Positions 1 through 8,742 are shown, counted from the first letter of the stretch. The stretch is DNA of 64,000 bases from Kordia sp. (GCA_002733415.1 NVVR01000001.1:196493-260492); one strand, 5' to 3'. A program made the numbers and translations. The notes: generated by a model not told the origin, from the letters alone.

Positions 1-509
1 AAAACATAATCTACCTGGCGTCCTTTACTAAATTCATCACTTATGCCAAATCGAAACCTATTGTATTTAGTAGTTTGTAATTGTAGCTGTGTGTCTTTTA
101 GTCCGTTATGTCCGCCATCACTTCCTTTTAGTTTAATACGGAAGGATCCAAAGGGTAAGTTTAAGTCATCAGTGATGACTAATAGGTTTTCCAAAGGGAT
201 GTTTTCTTTGGTTAGCCAATACTTAATTGCTTTGCCACTCAAATTCATATATGTAGAAGGCTTTAGTAATAGAAAGCTTCGTCCTTTAATTTTGTAAGTA
301 GTTAATGCACCCAATTTTTGTGTTTCAAAAGTTAAGGCTTCTTCTTTTGCAAAATGATCTAATACTTTAAAGCCAATATTGTGGCGTGTGTTTTCATATT
401 CACTCCCAATATTTCCTAAACCTACAATTAAGAATTTTTTCATACGATCTGTTTCTTCTAATAAAAGCGTTTCTTTTCGTTTAAATATATTAAAGAGCCA
501 TTGAAACAT
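1..509 (-). CDS. pth: Peptidyl-tRNA hydrolase, 3' part beyond the left edge
   Basis: This enzyme hydrolyses the ester bond of peptidyl-tRNAs released from stalled ribosomes and recycles the tRNA in the cytoplasm. Reading the minus strand from the ATG at 509 gives about 169 residues with no stop before the edge. The fold's hallmarks are visible: the glycine loop FLIVGLGNIGSEYENTRHN with the catalytic His of the NTRHN motif, then KPSTYMNLSG, then DDLNLPFG and GSDGGHNGLK. The first 22 residues are a leader absent from many bacterial Pth proteins. An internal ATG just before KKFLIVGLGN is an equally possible start. The gene lies downstream of rplY on the same strand, separated by a terminator. 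The family assignment is secure; the C-terminus is outside the window. Confidence 0.95.
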   Translation of the reverse strand, partial: MFQWLFNIFKRKETLLLEETDRMKKFLIVGLGNIGSEYENTRHNIGFKVLDHFAKEEALTFETQKLGALTTYKIKGRSFLLLKPSTYMNLSGKAIKYWLTKENIPLENLLVITDDLNLPFGSFRIKLKGSDGGHNGLKDTQLQLQTTKYNRFRFGISDEFSKGRQVDYV

Positions 510-568
510 GCTATCTATTTTAATTCAACTGTGAGTTTAATATCACATATTAATTTTATGTAAAAATA

Positions 569-603
569 AAAAAAGCATTCAACAAATGTTGAATGCTTTT
601 TAA
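569..603 (-). terminator. Intrinsic terminator after rplY
   Basis: A 13-bp perfect stem (AAAAGCATTCAAC with its complement) around a 4-base loop is followed, on the minus strand, by a run of T. It lies 22 bases beyond the rplY stop codon and should separate rplY from pth. Confidence 0.85.
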
Positions 604-624
604 TAAAATTTTATGAGCTATAAA

Positions 625-1248
625 TTACTCTGCAGCAACTTCTGCGGCTGGAGAGTCAGAATTAGCTTCTGCTTTAGCTTCGTCTTGTGCAGCTTTCATT
701 GCAGCTCTAGATACTCTTACTTGAGCAACAACAGTGTTTTCTGGTTGTAAGAATGTGTAGTTTTCGTTAGCGAATTCACTAACAACTAGTTTACTTCCAA
801 TATTTAATTCAGAAACATTAGCTTCGATAAAATCAGGTAAGTTAGCTGGTAAAGCTCTTACTCTTAATTTACGTTGGTTACGGCTTAAAACCCCACCTGC
901 CATTACACCAGGAGCACTTCCAATAATGTTTACAGGAATGTTCATAGAAACTTCTTTATCATCAAATAACTGGTAAAAATCTATGTGTAAGATTTTGTCA
1001 GATACTGGGTGGAATTGAATGTCTTGTAATATAGCGTTTAAAGTAGTTCCGTTATCTAAAGCAATCACAACAGTGTGCGCGTTAGGAGTGTAAACTAATT
1101 TAGAAAATGCTAATTCTGCTGCTGAGAAATGCACTGCTTTGTCTCCTCCGTATACTACGCAAGGTACCATTCCAGCATTACGTAAGGCTTTAGTAGAAAC
1201 TTTACCTACGCTTTCTCTTTGTGATCCGTTGATTGTAATTGATTTCAT
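625..1248 (-). CDS. rplY: 50S ribosomal protein L25 (CTC family)
   Basis: The protein binds 5S rRNA in the large ribosomal subunit. At 207 residues it is the long CTC form: an N-terminal L25 beta-barrel (about 1-95, starting [16 protein letters not shown]), a TL5-type C-terminal domain (about 96-190, with the conserved [10 protein letters not shown] turn) and a low-complexity Ala/Glu tail. It sits between prs and pth on one strand, an order common in Bacteroidota. It has its own near-consensus promoter (1294-1324) and terminator (569-603), so it can be transcribed alone. The assignment is firm. Confidence 0.96.
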   Translation of the reverse strand: MKSITINGSQRESVGKVSTKALRNAGMVPCVVYGGDKAVHFSAAELAFSKLVYTPNAHTVVIALDNGTTLNAILQDIQFHPVSDKILHIDFYQLFDDKEVSMNIPVNIIGSAPGVMAGGVLSRNQRKLRVRALPANLPDFIEANVSELNIGSKLVVSEFANENYTFLQPENTVVAQVRVSRAAMKAAQDEAKAEANSDSPAAEVAAE

Positions 1249-1293
1249 TTTGTATATTTAAATGATTATTAATGTCCTTAATTTAAGGGACGG

Positions 1294-1324
1294 CAAATGT
1301 AAGTTAATTATTATCTATAGCAAA
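1294..1324 (-). promoter_or_regulatory. Bacteroidota-type promoter of rplY
   Basis: On the minus strand, TTG (1321-1323) is followed after exactly 19 bases by TACATTTG (1294-1301). This fits the TTG-N19-TAnnTTTG consensus of Bacteroidota housekeeping promoters. Transcription would begin near 1288, about 40 bases before the rplY start codon. It is one of the two best matches noticed in the window. Confidence 0.75.
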
Positions 1325-1357
1325 ATACTTGAATAGTAAATTGTAGCTCAATATTGG

Positions 1358-2299
1358 TTACATGATAAATTTTTCACTAATAGATCTGTTTTCATGTACA
1401 CTTTTCATCACATCCGCAAATAAATCAGCTGAACTGATTACTTTAATTTTGCTGCTTGTACGTTCATGAGGAATAGAGTCTGTTACGATTAGCTCTTCTA
1501 ATTTAGAATTTTCAATACGTTCAAATGCATTCCCGGAGAGGATCGCGTGTGTACAAATTGCACGAACACTTAATGCTCCACGTTCAATCATCATATCAGC
1601 AGCTTTAGTTAATGTGCCGGCAGTATCTACCATGTCATCAACTAAAATTACATTCTGACCTTTTACATCGCCAATTAACTCCATATGTGAAATAACATTT
1701 GCTTTTTCACGCTGCTTATAACAAATAACAACATCACTTCCTAATGCTTTTGCATAGGCGTAAGCACGTTTTGATCCCCCCATATCTGGAGATGCTATTG
1801 TTAAATTATCAAGATTTAAGGATTTTACATATGGTAAGAAAATAGTAGAAGCGTATAAGTGGTCTACAGGTTTTTCAAAAAACGCTTGAATTTGATCAGC
1901 ATGTAAATCCATTGTAATAATACGAGTAGCTCCAGCAGTTTCTAATAAGTTTGCTACTAGTTTCGCGGTAATAGGAACTCTAGGTTTATCTTTTCTATCT
2001 TGTCTTGCCCAACCATAGTATGGTAAAACCGCAGTAATATGTCTTGCAGATGCTCTTTTTGCAGCATCTAACATCATTAGTAACTCCATTAAATTATCAG
2101 AAGAAGGATGGGTAGATCCTATTAGGAATACTCTTCTTCCTCTAACAGACTCCTCAAATGAAGGTTGAAATTCACCATCACTGTAAGTTGATCTGATGAC
2201 GTTTCCTAGCTTTGTTCCAAATGATGTTGCTATTTTTTCAGCAATATCTTTACTTTGTGAACAAGCAAATATTTTTGGTTCTAATGTTGATTCAGACAT
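1358..2299 (-). CDS. prs: Ribose-phosphate pyrophosphokinase
   Basis: The enzyme makes PRPP from ribose 5-phosphate and ATP for purine, pyrimidine, histidine and NAD synthesis. The 313 residues match the class I family length. Visible motifs are the signature DLHADQIQAFF (about 132-142), the flexible-loop region YYGWARQDRKDKPR (about 94-107) and the PRPP-binding loop VILVDDMVDTAGTL (about 216-229). It is the first gene of the prs-rplY-pth run. A TATTTTTG element lies 31 bases upstream. The assignment is firm. Confidence 0.97.
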   Translation of the reverse strand: MSESTLEPKIFACSQSKDIAEKIATSFGTKLGNVIRSTYSDGEFQPSFEESVRGRRVFLIGSTHPSSDNLMELLMMLDAAKRASARHITAVLPYYGWARQDRKDKPRVPITAKLVANLLETAGATRIITMDLHADQIQAFFEKPVDHLYASTIFLPYVKSLNLDNLTIASPDMGGSKRAYAYAKALGSDVVICYKQREKANVISHMELIGDVKGQNVILVDDMVDTAGTLTKAADMMIERGALSVRAICTHAILSGNAFERIENSKLEELIVTDSIPHERTSSKIKVISSADLFADVMKSVHENRSISEKFIM

Positions 2300-2329
2300 T
2301 GTATTTTATTTAGTTGTATTATTGTGGCG

Positions 2330-2337
2330 CAAAAATA
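2330..2337 (-). promoter_or_regulatory. Likely -7 element of prs
   Basis: TATTTTTG on the minus strand matches TAnnTTTG and lies 31 bases before the prs start codon. No clear TTG is present at the -33 position, so the call rests on the -7 match and its placement. Confidence 0.5.
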
Positions 2338-2431
2338 AGGATTTATAGCTAAATATTAAGTCATAAAAATTGGATCTTTTTTAATTCATAACTTTTATAA
2401 ATTAATAATAGTGTAGGATTAATTATTTTTA

Positions 2432-2439
2432 TATTTTTG
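2432..2439 (+). promoter_or_regulatory. Likely -7 element of tRNA-Leu
   Basis: TATTTTTG ends 16 bases before the 5' end of the tRNA, a suitable distance for a short 5' leader. The -33 region is not convincing. Confidence 0.5.
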
Positions 2440-2455
2440 CAGTCTGCAAATTAAT

Positions 2456-2537
2456 GCTCGAGTGGCGGAATTGGTAGACGCGCTGGATTCAAAATCCAGT
2501 GACTTCGGTCGTGCGGGTTCGATTCCCGCCTCGAGTA
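2456..2537 (+). tRNA. tRNA-Leu (anticodon CAA)
   Basis: An 82-nt cloverleaf can be folded by hand. The acceptor stem pairs GCTCGAG with CTCGAGT (first pair G-U), with discriminator A. The anticodon stem CTGGA/TCCAG encloses loop TTCAAAA with anticodon CAA, which reads UUG. The long class II variable arm has stem GAC/GTC with a TTCG loop. The T arm is GCGGG-TTCGATT-CCCGC. CCA is not encoded (the next bases are CAA). A -7 element precedes it and a terminator follows. Confidence 0.97.
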
Positions 2538-2546
2538 CAAGTAAAG

Positions 2547-2582
2547 CCTTAAGTGAAATAAGATTCCTTAAGGTTTTTTTTT
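2547..2582 (+). terminator. Terminator after tRNA-Leu
   Basis: The inverted repeat CCTTAAG / CTTAAGG with a 13-base loop is followed by a run of nine T, starting 9 bases after the tRNA 3' end. Confidence 0.75.
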
Positions 2583-2693
2583 GGCACAGTACTTGTCTTA
2601 GCGTATTTGTTCGCACACAATTGTTCATATAACTATCTTTTTTATATATTAGCGAACATTATATAGAATTACATTTTTTAAATACCATATCAC

Positions 2694-3476
2694 ATGAAAA
2701 AACTTACAGCTTTAAAATTAATAATGGCAGTTGCAATGTTGTCATTCCTTACAGGGTTCTCACAAGAAAAACCAGTAACTAAATTATTGAAATCATATAT
2801 CGCAAATTCAAATGCACTTTGCGAAACAAAACAAGTAAACAATGTATTATCATTGTTTGATGATAGATATAAAAACAATATTGCTTATGTAGGGCTTTCT
2901 GGAATAGTAAAAAGAAGCACTATTAGTTTTGAGCAGTTTTCAGAACAATTAGCAGGTAATATAAAAAATAAAAACTATAACTTCCATATGACAATTGGTG
3001 ATATAGTTCATGAGTCTCAAAAAGAAAGAGCTGGAACTGTTTCTGCAATAGTACATTTCGAATCAAAAATTGATGGTAAAGTTGCTGAAAAAGGGACTAT
3101 TCTAATGAACTTAGTAGCTTCTTTAGTTAGAGGGGAATGGAAAATTATTCATAACAATACGGTAAGAGTTTCTGAAGGAAGTGATATTGGTAATTGTGTA
3201 TGTTACTTGTTCTCTAAAGGAAATTCTTTCTTTAATGCTGAAACATATTATCCAGCAGGAGTTGAGTATGATAGAGAATACCAATCATTCAGAGTGAGTA
3301 CTAGAAATGGTAAGCGTATCATTAAAGGAAATGATGTAACGTATATATGGGCTGAAAATGGTGATGTATTAGATGCAGGACGTAAATTAGGTAATGCAAA
3401 GTCTTCTGATGAAGCTGTTAAAGTTGTATTGACACATGTTTATTCTGAAACGTGTACAAAAATTGATTTCAACTAA
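2694..3476 (+). CDS. Secreted NTF2-like protein of unknown role
   Basis: The 260-residue protein starts with a Sec signal peptide (about 1-24, ending GFSQ). Residues about 28-160 resemble the SnoaL/DUF4440 NTF2-like fold: a helix-rich start (ALCETKQVNNVLSLFDDRY), then alternating strands ending in the typical GEWKIIHNNT. That fold often forms small binding pockets, but no catalytic residues can be named here. The C-terminal part (about 165-260) includes a Cys pair (NCVC) and is unfamiliar. It is a single gene between two terminators. The fold assignment is inference from pattern only. Confidence 0.7.
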   Translation: MKKLTALKLIMAVAMLSFLTGFSQEKPVTKLLKSYIANSNALCETKQVNNVLSLFDDRYKNNIAYVGLSGIVKRSTISFEQFSEQLAGNIKNKNYNFHMTIGDIVHESQKERAGTVSAIVHFESKIDGKVAEKGTILMNLVASLVRGEWKIIHNNTVRVSEGSDIGNCVCYLFSKGNSFFNAETYYPAGVEYDREYQSFRVSTRNGKRIIKGNDVTYIWAENGDVLDAGRKLGNAKSSDEAVKVVLTHVYSETCTKIDFN

Positions 3477-3494
3477 TCAGTTAACAATAACAAC

Positions 3495-3528
3495 AAAAAA
3501 ACCTTCAAGCTTTCTTGAAGGTTTTTTT
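3495..3528 (+). terminator. Terminator after the NTF2-like gene
   Basis: A perfect 9-bp stem (ACCTTCAAG / CTTGAAGGT) with a short loop is flanked by A and T runs, 18 bases past the stop codon. Confidence 0.85.
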
Positions 3529-3581
3529 GTGTTCATTTATGAAGTTAGATTAATAGGAACTATCTCAAAAAGTAAATAGGT

Positions 3582-4799
3582 ATGCAAAATGAATATGATG
3601 TTATAATAGTAGGAGGTGGAGCTGCTGGGTTTTTTACTGCTATTAATACTGCACAACACCGTTCCGATTTTAAAATAGCCATACTTGAACGTGGTAAAGA
3701 TGTATTACAAAAAGTAAAAGTTTCAGGGGGAGGGCGTTGTAATGTTACTCATGCTTGTTTTGATCCTAAAGAACTTACTCAGTATTATCCAAGAGGGGAA
3801 AAGGAGTTGTTGGGGCCGTTTCATCAGTTTTGTTGTGGTGATACTTTTGAATGGTTTGATCAACGAGGTATTGAATTAAAAATAGAAGAAGATGGACGTG
3901 TATTTCCTACATCAGATTCTTCACAGACAATTATAGATTGTTTTCAAGAGGAAGTTAAAAAGTACAAAATTGATGTATTGACTAATCAAGCATTAGTAGG
4001 TTTTGAAAAAGAGAATGATAAGTGGTTAGTGACAACTAAGTCAGATGCATTTACAGTTACATCGTTAGTAATTGCTGCTGGTAGCAGTCCTAAATTGTGG
4101 AAGCTGATAAAATCTAAGGGGCATAATATTATTAACCCTGTTCCTTCTTTATTTACATTTAATATAAAGGACGATCGATTAACCGATATTCCTGGAGTAG
4201 TTGCTCAAGACGTGGAAGTAAAAGTATTGAGTACAAATCTAGAAAGCTCTGGTCCGTTATTAGTTACCCATTGGGGACTAAGTGCGCCGTCAATATTAAA
4301 GCTATCCGCTTGGGGAGCTAGAACTTTAGCAGATAAAAATTACAAATTTGATATATCCGTTAATTTTATTGGATTAGCAACAGGTGATTGCTTGAATAAG
4401 TTGAAAGAGTTAAAGCAAGAAATGGCTAAAAATCTGGTGGTAAAATACAACCAGTTTGAAGTTCCTAAACGTTTGTGGCGTAAACTAGTTGAAGCCTCTA
4501 AAATATCAGACACTACACGTTGGGCTGAGTTAACTAAAGTTCAATTAGAGAATTTAGCTAGTCAATTAACTAATGCCATTTTTAAGGTTGATGGAAAAAG
4601 CACTTTTAAAGAAGAATTTGTAACTGCTGGAGGAATCGATTTAAAAGAGATTAACTTCAAACGTTTTGAGAGTAAACTGCATAAAAATTTGTTTTTTGCA
4701 GGAGAAGTCTTGAATATTGATGCTATTACTGGTGGTTTCAATTTTCAAAACGCATGGACCGGAGGGTACATAGTTGCTAAGGCAATTAGTGAGGAATAA
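3582..4799 (+). CDS. FAD-dependent oxidoreductase, HI0933/YhiN family
   Basis: The 405-residue flavoprotein has an N-terminal dinucleotide-binding motif (YDVIIVGGGAAGFFTAIN, residues 5-22), the family-specific KVKVSGGGRCNVTHA segment (about 45-59), a mid-chain insert domain (about 190-330) and the C-terminal FAD closure VTAGGIDLKEIN ... LFFAGEVLNIDAITGGFN. This is the layout of the HI_0933-like family, sometimes labelled aminoacetone oxidase family. The physiological substrate is not known. It appears to be a single-gene unit; the terminator at 3495-3528 isolates it from the gene upstream. Confidence 0.9.
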   Translation: MQNEYDVIIVGGGAAGFFTAINTAQHRSDFKIAILERGKDVLQKVKVSGGGRCNVTHACFDPKELTQYYPRGEKELLGPFHQFCCGDTFEWFDQRGIELKIEEDGRVFPTSDSSQTIIDCFQEEVKKYKIDVLTNQALVGFEKENDKWLVTTKSDAFTVTSLVIAAGSSPKLWKLIKSKGHNIINPVPSLFTFNIKDDRLTDIPGVVAQDVEVKVLSTNLESSGPLLVTHWGLSAPSILKLSAWGARTLADKNYKFDISVNFIGLATGDCLNKLKELKQEMAKNLVVKYNQFEVPKRLWRKLVEASKISDTTRWAELTKVQLENLASQLTNAIFKVDGKSTFKEEFVTAGGIDLKEINFKRFESKLHKNLFFAGEVLNIDAITGGFNFQNAWTGGYIVAKAISEE

Positions 4800-4880
4800 T
4801 AATGTTATAATTCAGGAGTTAAGAATTTAAGAAGTCAAGAAAAACAACATTATTTATGTGTTTTGATTAATTGTTTTTTT

Positions 4881-4940
4881 TGTCATTTCGGCGATAGGAG
4901 AAATCTCATCAAGTAGTTTAGTCAAAGAAATCCGTACATG
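4881..4940. repeat. Dispersed repeat, family R3 (copy 1)
   Basis: This AT-rich intergenic stretch carries TGTCATTTCGGCGATAGGAG followed by AAATCTC. Related strings occur at 10328, 30359 and 32628, in which a TGTCATT-like end, a GAGAAATCTC-like core and an AATGAC-like end recur. No open reading frame is present. Confidence 0.5.
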
Positions 4941-4979
4941 TTAGCAAAAAAATAACAAACGTTGTTCTCGAAGAAAAAC

Positions 4980-4987
4980 TATCTTTG
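4980..4987 (+). promoter_or_regulatory. Likely -7 element of the mevalonate genes
   Basis: TATCTTTG lies 19 bases before the mvaD start codon. A TTG at 4962-4964 is at a shorter than usual spacing (15 bases). Confidence 0.5.
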
Positions 4988-5006
4988 TTTAAAATAAAAT
5001 TACGCA

Positions 5007-6095
5007 ATGCCAACAACAGCATTTAGATATACAACATCTGAAAACAGTATTGAAAAAGGACATGTTACTTGGGAGTCGCCAAGCAACATTGCTTTAGTGA
5101 AATATTGGGGAAAGAAAGAAAATCAGATTCCTGCAAATCCATCAATTAGTTTTACATTGAGTAACTGCAAAACGATAACGACTTTATCTTATAAAAAACT
5201 ATCGGGTCCTTCTGATGAATATCAGTTTGAGGTTTTTCTAGAAGGAAATAAACAAGATGATTTTAAGCCAAAAATTAAGACCTTCTTTAAGCGAATTGAG
5301 CAATATGTTCCGTTTATAAAGGAATACGCATTTAAAATAGAAACATCAAATACATTTCCACATAGTTCGGGTATTGCATCTTCAGCTTCTGGGATGAGTG
5401 CCTTGGCATTATGTGTGATGTCTATTGAAAAGGAATTGAATCCGAATTTAACTGATGCGGATTTTATTAAAAAAGCATCTTTTTTAGCCCGTTTAGGATC
5501 GGGGAGCGCTTGTAGAAGTTTAGAGGGCGATTTAGTTTGTTGGGGGACTCACAAAGATATTAACGGGACTTCCGATTTATTTGGTGTAAAATACCCACAC
5601 AAAGTTCATGAGAATTTTAAAAACTATCAAGACACCATTTTATTAGTTGATAAAGGGGAGAAACAAGTTTCGAGTACTGTTGGGCATAACTTAATGCACA
5701 AGCATCCGTATGCAGAAAACAGGTTTAAACAAGCGCATGATAACTTATCTAAATTAATACAAGTATTTAAAACAGGTAATTTAAAATCATTCATTGAAAT
5801 AGTAGAAAGTGAAGCATTAACATTGCACGCAATGATGATGACTAGCTTACCTTATTTTGTTTTAATGAAACCAAACACTTTGGAGATTATCAATAAAATT
5901 TGGGCATTTAGAGAAGCTTCTGGATTGCATTTATGTTTTACTTTAGATGCTGGAGCAAACGTGCATTTATTGTATCCGGAAAATGAAAAGGAACAAATTT
6001 TAGATTTCATTAACAGTCAATTAGTTGGCTATTGCCAAAATGCACACTATATTTGTGATAATGTAGGCTTTGGAGCGAAATTAATTAGCAATTAA
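5007..6095 (+). CDS. mvaD: Diphosphomevalonate decarboxylase
   Basis: This cytoplasmic enzyme performs the ATP-dependent decarboxylation of mevalonate 5-diphosphate to isopentenyl diphosphate, the last step of the mevalonate route. The 362 residues show the GHMP-kinase fold: substrate-binding SPSNIALVKYWGKKE (about 25-39), NPSISFTLS, and the phosphate loop FPHSSGIASSASGMSALAL (about 119-137). RLGSGSACRSLEGDLVCW follows, and the C-terminal DAGANVHLL holds a conserved Asp. The next gene is the upstream-acting mevalonate kinase. Flavobacteria commonly use the mevalonate pathway, so the context fits. Confidence 0.95.
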   Translation: MPTTAFRYTTSENSIEKGHVTWESPSNIALVKYWGKKENQIPANPSISFTLSNCKTITTLSYKKLSGPSDEYQFEVFLEGNKQDDFKPKIKTFFKRIEQYVPFIKEYAFKIETSNTFPHSSGIASSASGMSALALCVMSIEKELNPNLTDADFIKKASFLARLGSGSACRSLEGDLVCWGTHKDINGTSDLFGVKYPHKVHENFKNYQDTILLVDKGEKQVSSTVGHNLMHKHPYAENRFKQAHDNLSKLIQVFKTGNLKSFIEIVESEALTLHAMMMTSLPYFVLMKPNTLEIINKIWAFREASGLHLCFTLDAGANVHLLYPENEKEQILDFINSQLVGYCQNAHYICDNVGFGAKLISN

Positions 6096-6168
6096 CAATG
6101 AGTAATTAACAATTACGACTGTTAAAATAATTAATATTTGTACATTGTTAATTCATAATTGAAAGAAG

Positions 6169-7107
6169 ATGAGGGGACCGCTATTTTATTCGAAAATATT
6201 ATTATTTGGTGAATATGGAATCATAAAAGATTCTAAAGGATTGTCTATTCCGTATAATTTTTACAATGGAGCCTTAAAGTTAGATGACGCATCTTCTGAT
6301 GAGGCTATATCTTCTAATAAAAACTTAAAAGCATTAGCGAATTACTTACAGCACTTACAGGAAACAAAGCATAGTTTAGCAACATTTGATATTGAGGCAT
6401 TACAAAATGACGTTTCAAACGGAATGTACTTTGATTCTTCTATACCTCAAGGATATGGGGTAGGAAGTTCAGGAGCATTAGTAGCTTCTATTTATGATAA
6501 ATATGCACAGAATAGGATAACAGTTTTAGAGAATTTAACTAGGGAAAAATTATTACAATTAAAAGAAGTTTTTGCTCAAATGGAATCGTTTTTTCATGGG
6601 AAAAGTTCAGGATTGGATCCGTTAAACAGTTATTTAAGCCTGCCTATTTTAATTAATTCTAAAGATAATATTGAGCCTACAGGATTACCGTCTCAGAAAA
6701 CTACTGGTAAAGGAGCTGTATTCTTGTTAGACTCTGGTATGGTTGGTGAAACTGCACCAATGGTAAATATCTTTATGGAAAACATGAAGCAAGAAGGATT
6801 TAGAACGATGTTAAAAACACAATTCACCAAACATACTGATGCTTGTGTAGATGACTTCTTGAAAGGAAATATCAGCTCTTTATTCGGAAATGTAAAGCAA
6901 TTGTCTAAAGTTGTTTTAAATAACTTTAAACCAATGATTCCAGAACAATTCCATAAACTTTGGAAACAAGGAATTGAAACAAACGATTACTATTTAAAAT
7001 TATGTGGTTCAGGAGGTGGAGGTTATATTCTAGGGTTTACGGAGGATTATGATAAAGCTCAAAAAGTATTGAAAGATTATAAACTAGAAGTAGTTTACAA
7101 CTTTTAG
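6169..7107 (+). CDS. Mevalonate kinase (GHMP kinase)
   Basis: This 312-residue GHMP kinase most likely phosphorylates mevalonate. Residues about 8-16 give KILLFGEYG, the N-terminal strand and turn shared with mevalonate kinases. IPQGYGVGSSGALVAS (about 92-107) is the ATP phosphate loop. SFFHGKSSGLDPLNSYL (about 142-158) holds the Asp used as base, and LCGSGGGGYILGF is motif 3. Phosphomevalonate kinase activity cannot be excluded from sequence alone, but position after mvaD and the HGKSSGLD motif favour mevalonate kinase. The 73-base gap before it is made of short AT-rich palindromic strings. Confidence 0.88.
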   Translation: MRGPLFYSKILLFGEYGIIKDSKGLSIPYNFYNGALKLDDASSDEAISSNKNLKALANYLQHLQETKHSLATFDIEALQNDVSNGMYFDSSIPQGYGVGSSGALVASIYDKYAQNRITVLENLTREKLLQLKEVFAQMESFFHGKSSGLDPLNSYLSLPILINSKDNIEPTGLPSQKTTGKGAVFLLDSGMVGETAPMVNIFMENMKQEGFRTMLKTQFTKHTDACVDDFLKGNISSLFGNVKQLSKVVLNNFKPMIPEQFHKLWKQGIETNDYYLKLCGSGGGGYILGFTEDYDKAQKVLKDYKLEVVYNF

Positions 7108-7196
7108 TATTGATTCCTCCATGGTCTAAAACCTCTAAGTTTTCTTTGTAAAAACCCTAATTTTTTAACTGCAAAGCGATATTACAAGCTAAAAAT

Positions 7197-8120
7197 ATGT
7201 TTTCAAGAAAATACAAACTGATTTTAAAAAAACTATTCAGTTTATTTTCTGTAGTTAGAGGGTATAATATTTTAGTTATTGCGTTAGCGCAGTACTTATC
7301 TTCAATTTATATATTAGCAAAGGATACTTCATTAAAAGAGGTATTGTTGGACCCTAAATTATTCACTTTAGTTTTTGCAAGTTCATTAGTTATTGCTGCA
7401 GGATACATTATTAATAATTTTTACGATTCAGAAAAAGATTTAATCAATAGGCCTAGAAAATCTATGTTGGATAGGTTGGTAAGTCAAAATACAAAGTTAT
7501 CTGGGTATTTTGTACTCAATTTTCTGACAGTAATCTTAGCAAGTTATGTGTCATTTAAGGCAGTATTGTTTTTCTCGTCCTATATTTTTATGATATGGTT
7601 TTATTCTCATAAGCTAAAGAAATATCCCTTTGTAGGAAACTTAATAGCTTCATCGTTGGCCATTGCTCCATTCTTTATTGTGTTTGTATACTATAGAAAT
7701 TTTGATACAGTAATTTTTTTTCACGGATTGTTTTTATCCTTAATTATATCCATGCGTGAAATCACGAAAGATTTAGAAAATATAAAAGGAGATTTAACGT
7801 TGAATTACAAAACGATACCTGTTGCTTATGGCGTAAAAATCACAAAGTTAATTCTAACAGCATTAATTGTATTTACACTCATTACGGCTGTTGTTTTAGC
7901 AACTAATTTTGAATTAGGAAAAATGAATTATTACTTTTATTTCACGGCAATGGTCCTGTTGTTTTACACTGTAAAATTATGGATTGCGAGTAAGAAAGTA
8001 CATTATGTATTACTACACAATGTACTTAAGTTTGTTATTGTTGTCGGAGCTTTTAGTATTGTTTTAATTAAGCCTAATTTAATATTGAACAAGTTACAAG
8101 TGTTAATAACGCTGTTTTAA
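7197..8120 (+). CDS. UbiA-family prenyltransferase, GGGP synthase-linked type
   Basis: The 307-residue integral membrane enzyme has about eight to nine hydrophobic segments. The first Asp-rich motif appears as NNFYDSEKDLINRPRK (about 78-93) and the second as EITKDLENIKGD (about 188-199); both bind Mg-prenyl diphosphate. Bacteroidota orthologues beside mevalonate genes are usually annotated geranylgeranylglycerol-phosphate geranylgeranyltransferase, which would add a second prenyl chain to an archaeal-like ether lipid. Menaquinone or heme prenylation is less likely from the context but cannot be excluded. The gene follows mevalonate kinase by 89 bases on the same strand. Confidence 0.82.
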   Translation: MFSRKYKLILKKLFSLFSVVRGYNILVIALAQYLSSIYILAKDTSLKEVLLDPKLFTLVFASSLVIAAGYIINNFYDSEKDLINRPRKSMLDRLVSQNTKLSGYFVLNFLTVILASYVSFKAVLFFSSYIFMIWFYSHKLKKYPFVGNLIASSLAIAPFFIVFVYYRNFDTVIFFHGLFLSLIISMREITKDLENIKGDLTLNYKTIPVAYGVKITKLILTALIVFTLITAVVLATNFELGKMNYYFYFTAMVLLFYTVKLWIASKKVHYVLLHNVLKFVIVVGAFSIVLIKPNLILNKLQVLITLF

Positions 8121-8125
8121 TTGAA

Positions 8126-8607
8126 CTATAGATAGGATGTGTATAAATCTGCTAAAGGCATTAAAAAACCAGCGATTAAAACATATGGGTATTTTAGCGC
8201 TTCTAATGGTAATAACGGAACTGAACTGCCATATAACTCAGGTAGGTAAGTTGTTGTTAGAAACACAAATATTACAGAAGCCAATACTATTAAACCGAGG
8301 TAATTCCAATAAACCAACCATTTTTCAGCTAATAATTTTAGTTTAAATATAAGCAAGCCTATTATCGGAGTAGTGAAAGCAAATACCATATCATAGTTGT
8401 ATCCTTCAATACTCACTTCCTTGTGTAATATTCCTTTTGCTACTGAAAAAACAAAAATAAGTTCCACTGCTATTCTAAAGCTTTGTACATATATTAGCCA
8501 ATGTTTAGGGATGTTTTTGATCCATTTATGGTTTTTGTTTTTATATAGAAATAGCCTCTTCCAAGTTTGTCTAGTACAATTTTTTGAGGAATATTATCCC
8601 CAGAAGT
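8126..8607 (-). pseudogene. 5'-truncated membrane protein remnant
   Basis: The open frame from 8607 down to the stop at 8126 reads like the C-terminal two thirds of a roughly 200-residue Bacteroidota inner-membrane family: IPKHWLIYVQSFRIAVEL, then GYNYDMVFAFTTPIIGLL, then two more hydrophobic segments and a PLALLxH-like end (PLADLYTSYL). The N-terminal membrane segments are missing. The frame upstream of 8467 contains no ATG, GTG or TTG, so only a 113-residue piece could be started. The upstream DNA instead belongs to a different broken gene (8494-8742). I infer a deletion fused the remains of two genes. Confidence 0.55.
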
Positions 8608-8742
8608 TGGTGTAATTTTCGTTTACCATAACAAATTGAAGCTAGAAGTATCTGTTGAAGGGATAGTAATTCTATCGTCGGTTGTATTACATGCAGTAAT
8701 AAAAATGATAATTATCACCAAAAATCGATATAATGTCTTCAT
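8494..8742 (-). pseudogene. Remnant of a lipoprotein, possibly LVIVD-repeat type
   Basis: From an ATG at 8742 the minus strand encodes a clear lipoprotein signal (MKTLYRFLVIIIIFITAC, lipobox ITAC) and then stops at a TAA (8623-8625). The same frame continues for 42 more codons with IPQKIVLDKLGRGYFYIKTK, which resembles the start of an LVIVD-type repeat, before TAA at 8494. An internal stop plus loss of everything downstream marks it as decayed. A functional 39-residue lipopeptide is possible but less likely. Confidence 0.45.

Noticed and set aside
2419..2628. 69-residue minus-strand frame reading VLEAGIEPARPKSLDFESSA
   Set aside because: It is the antisense translation of the tRNA-Leu gene, a well-known false protein in databases.
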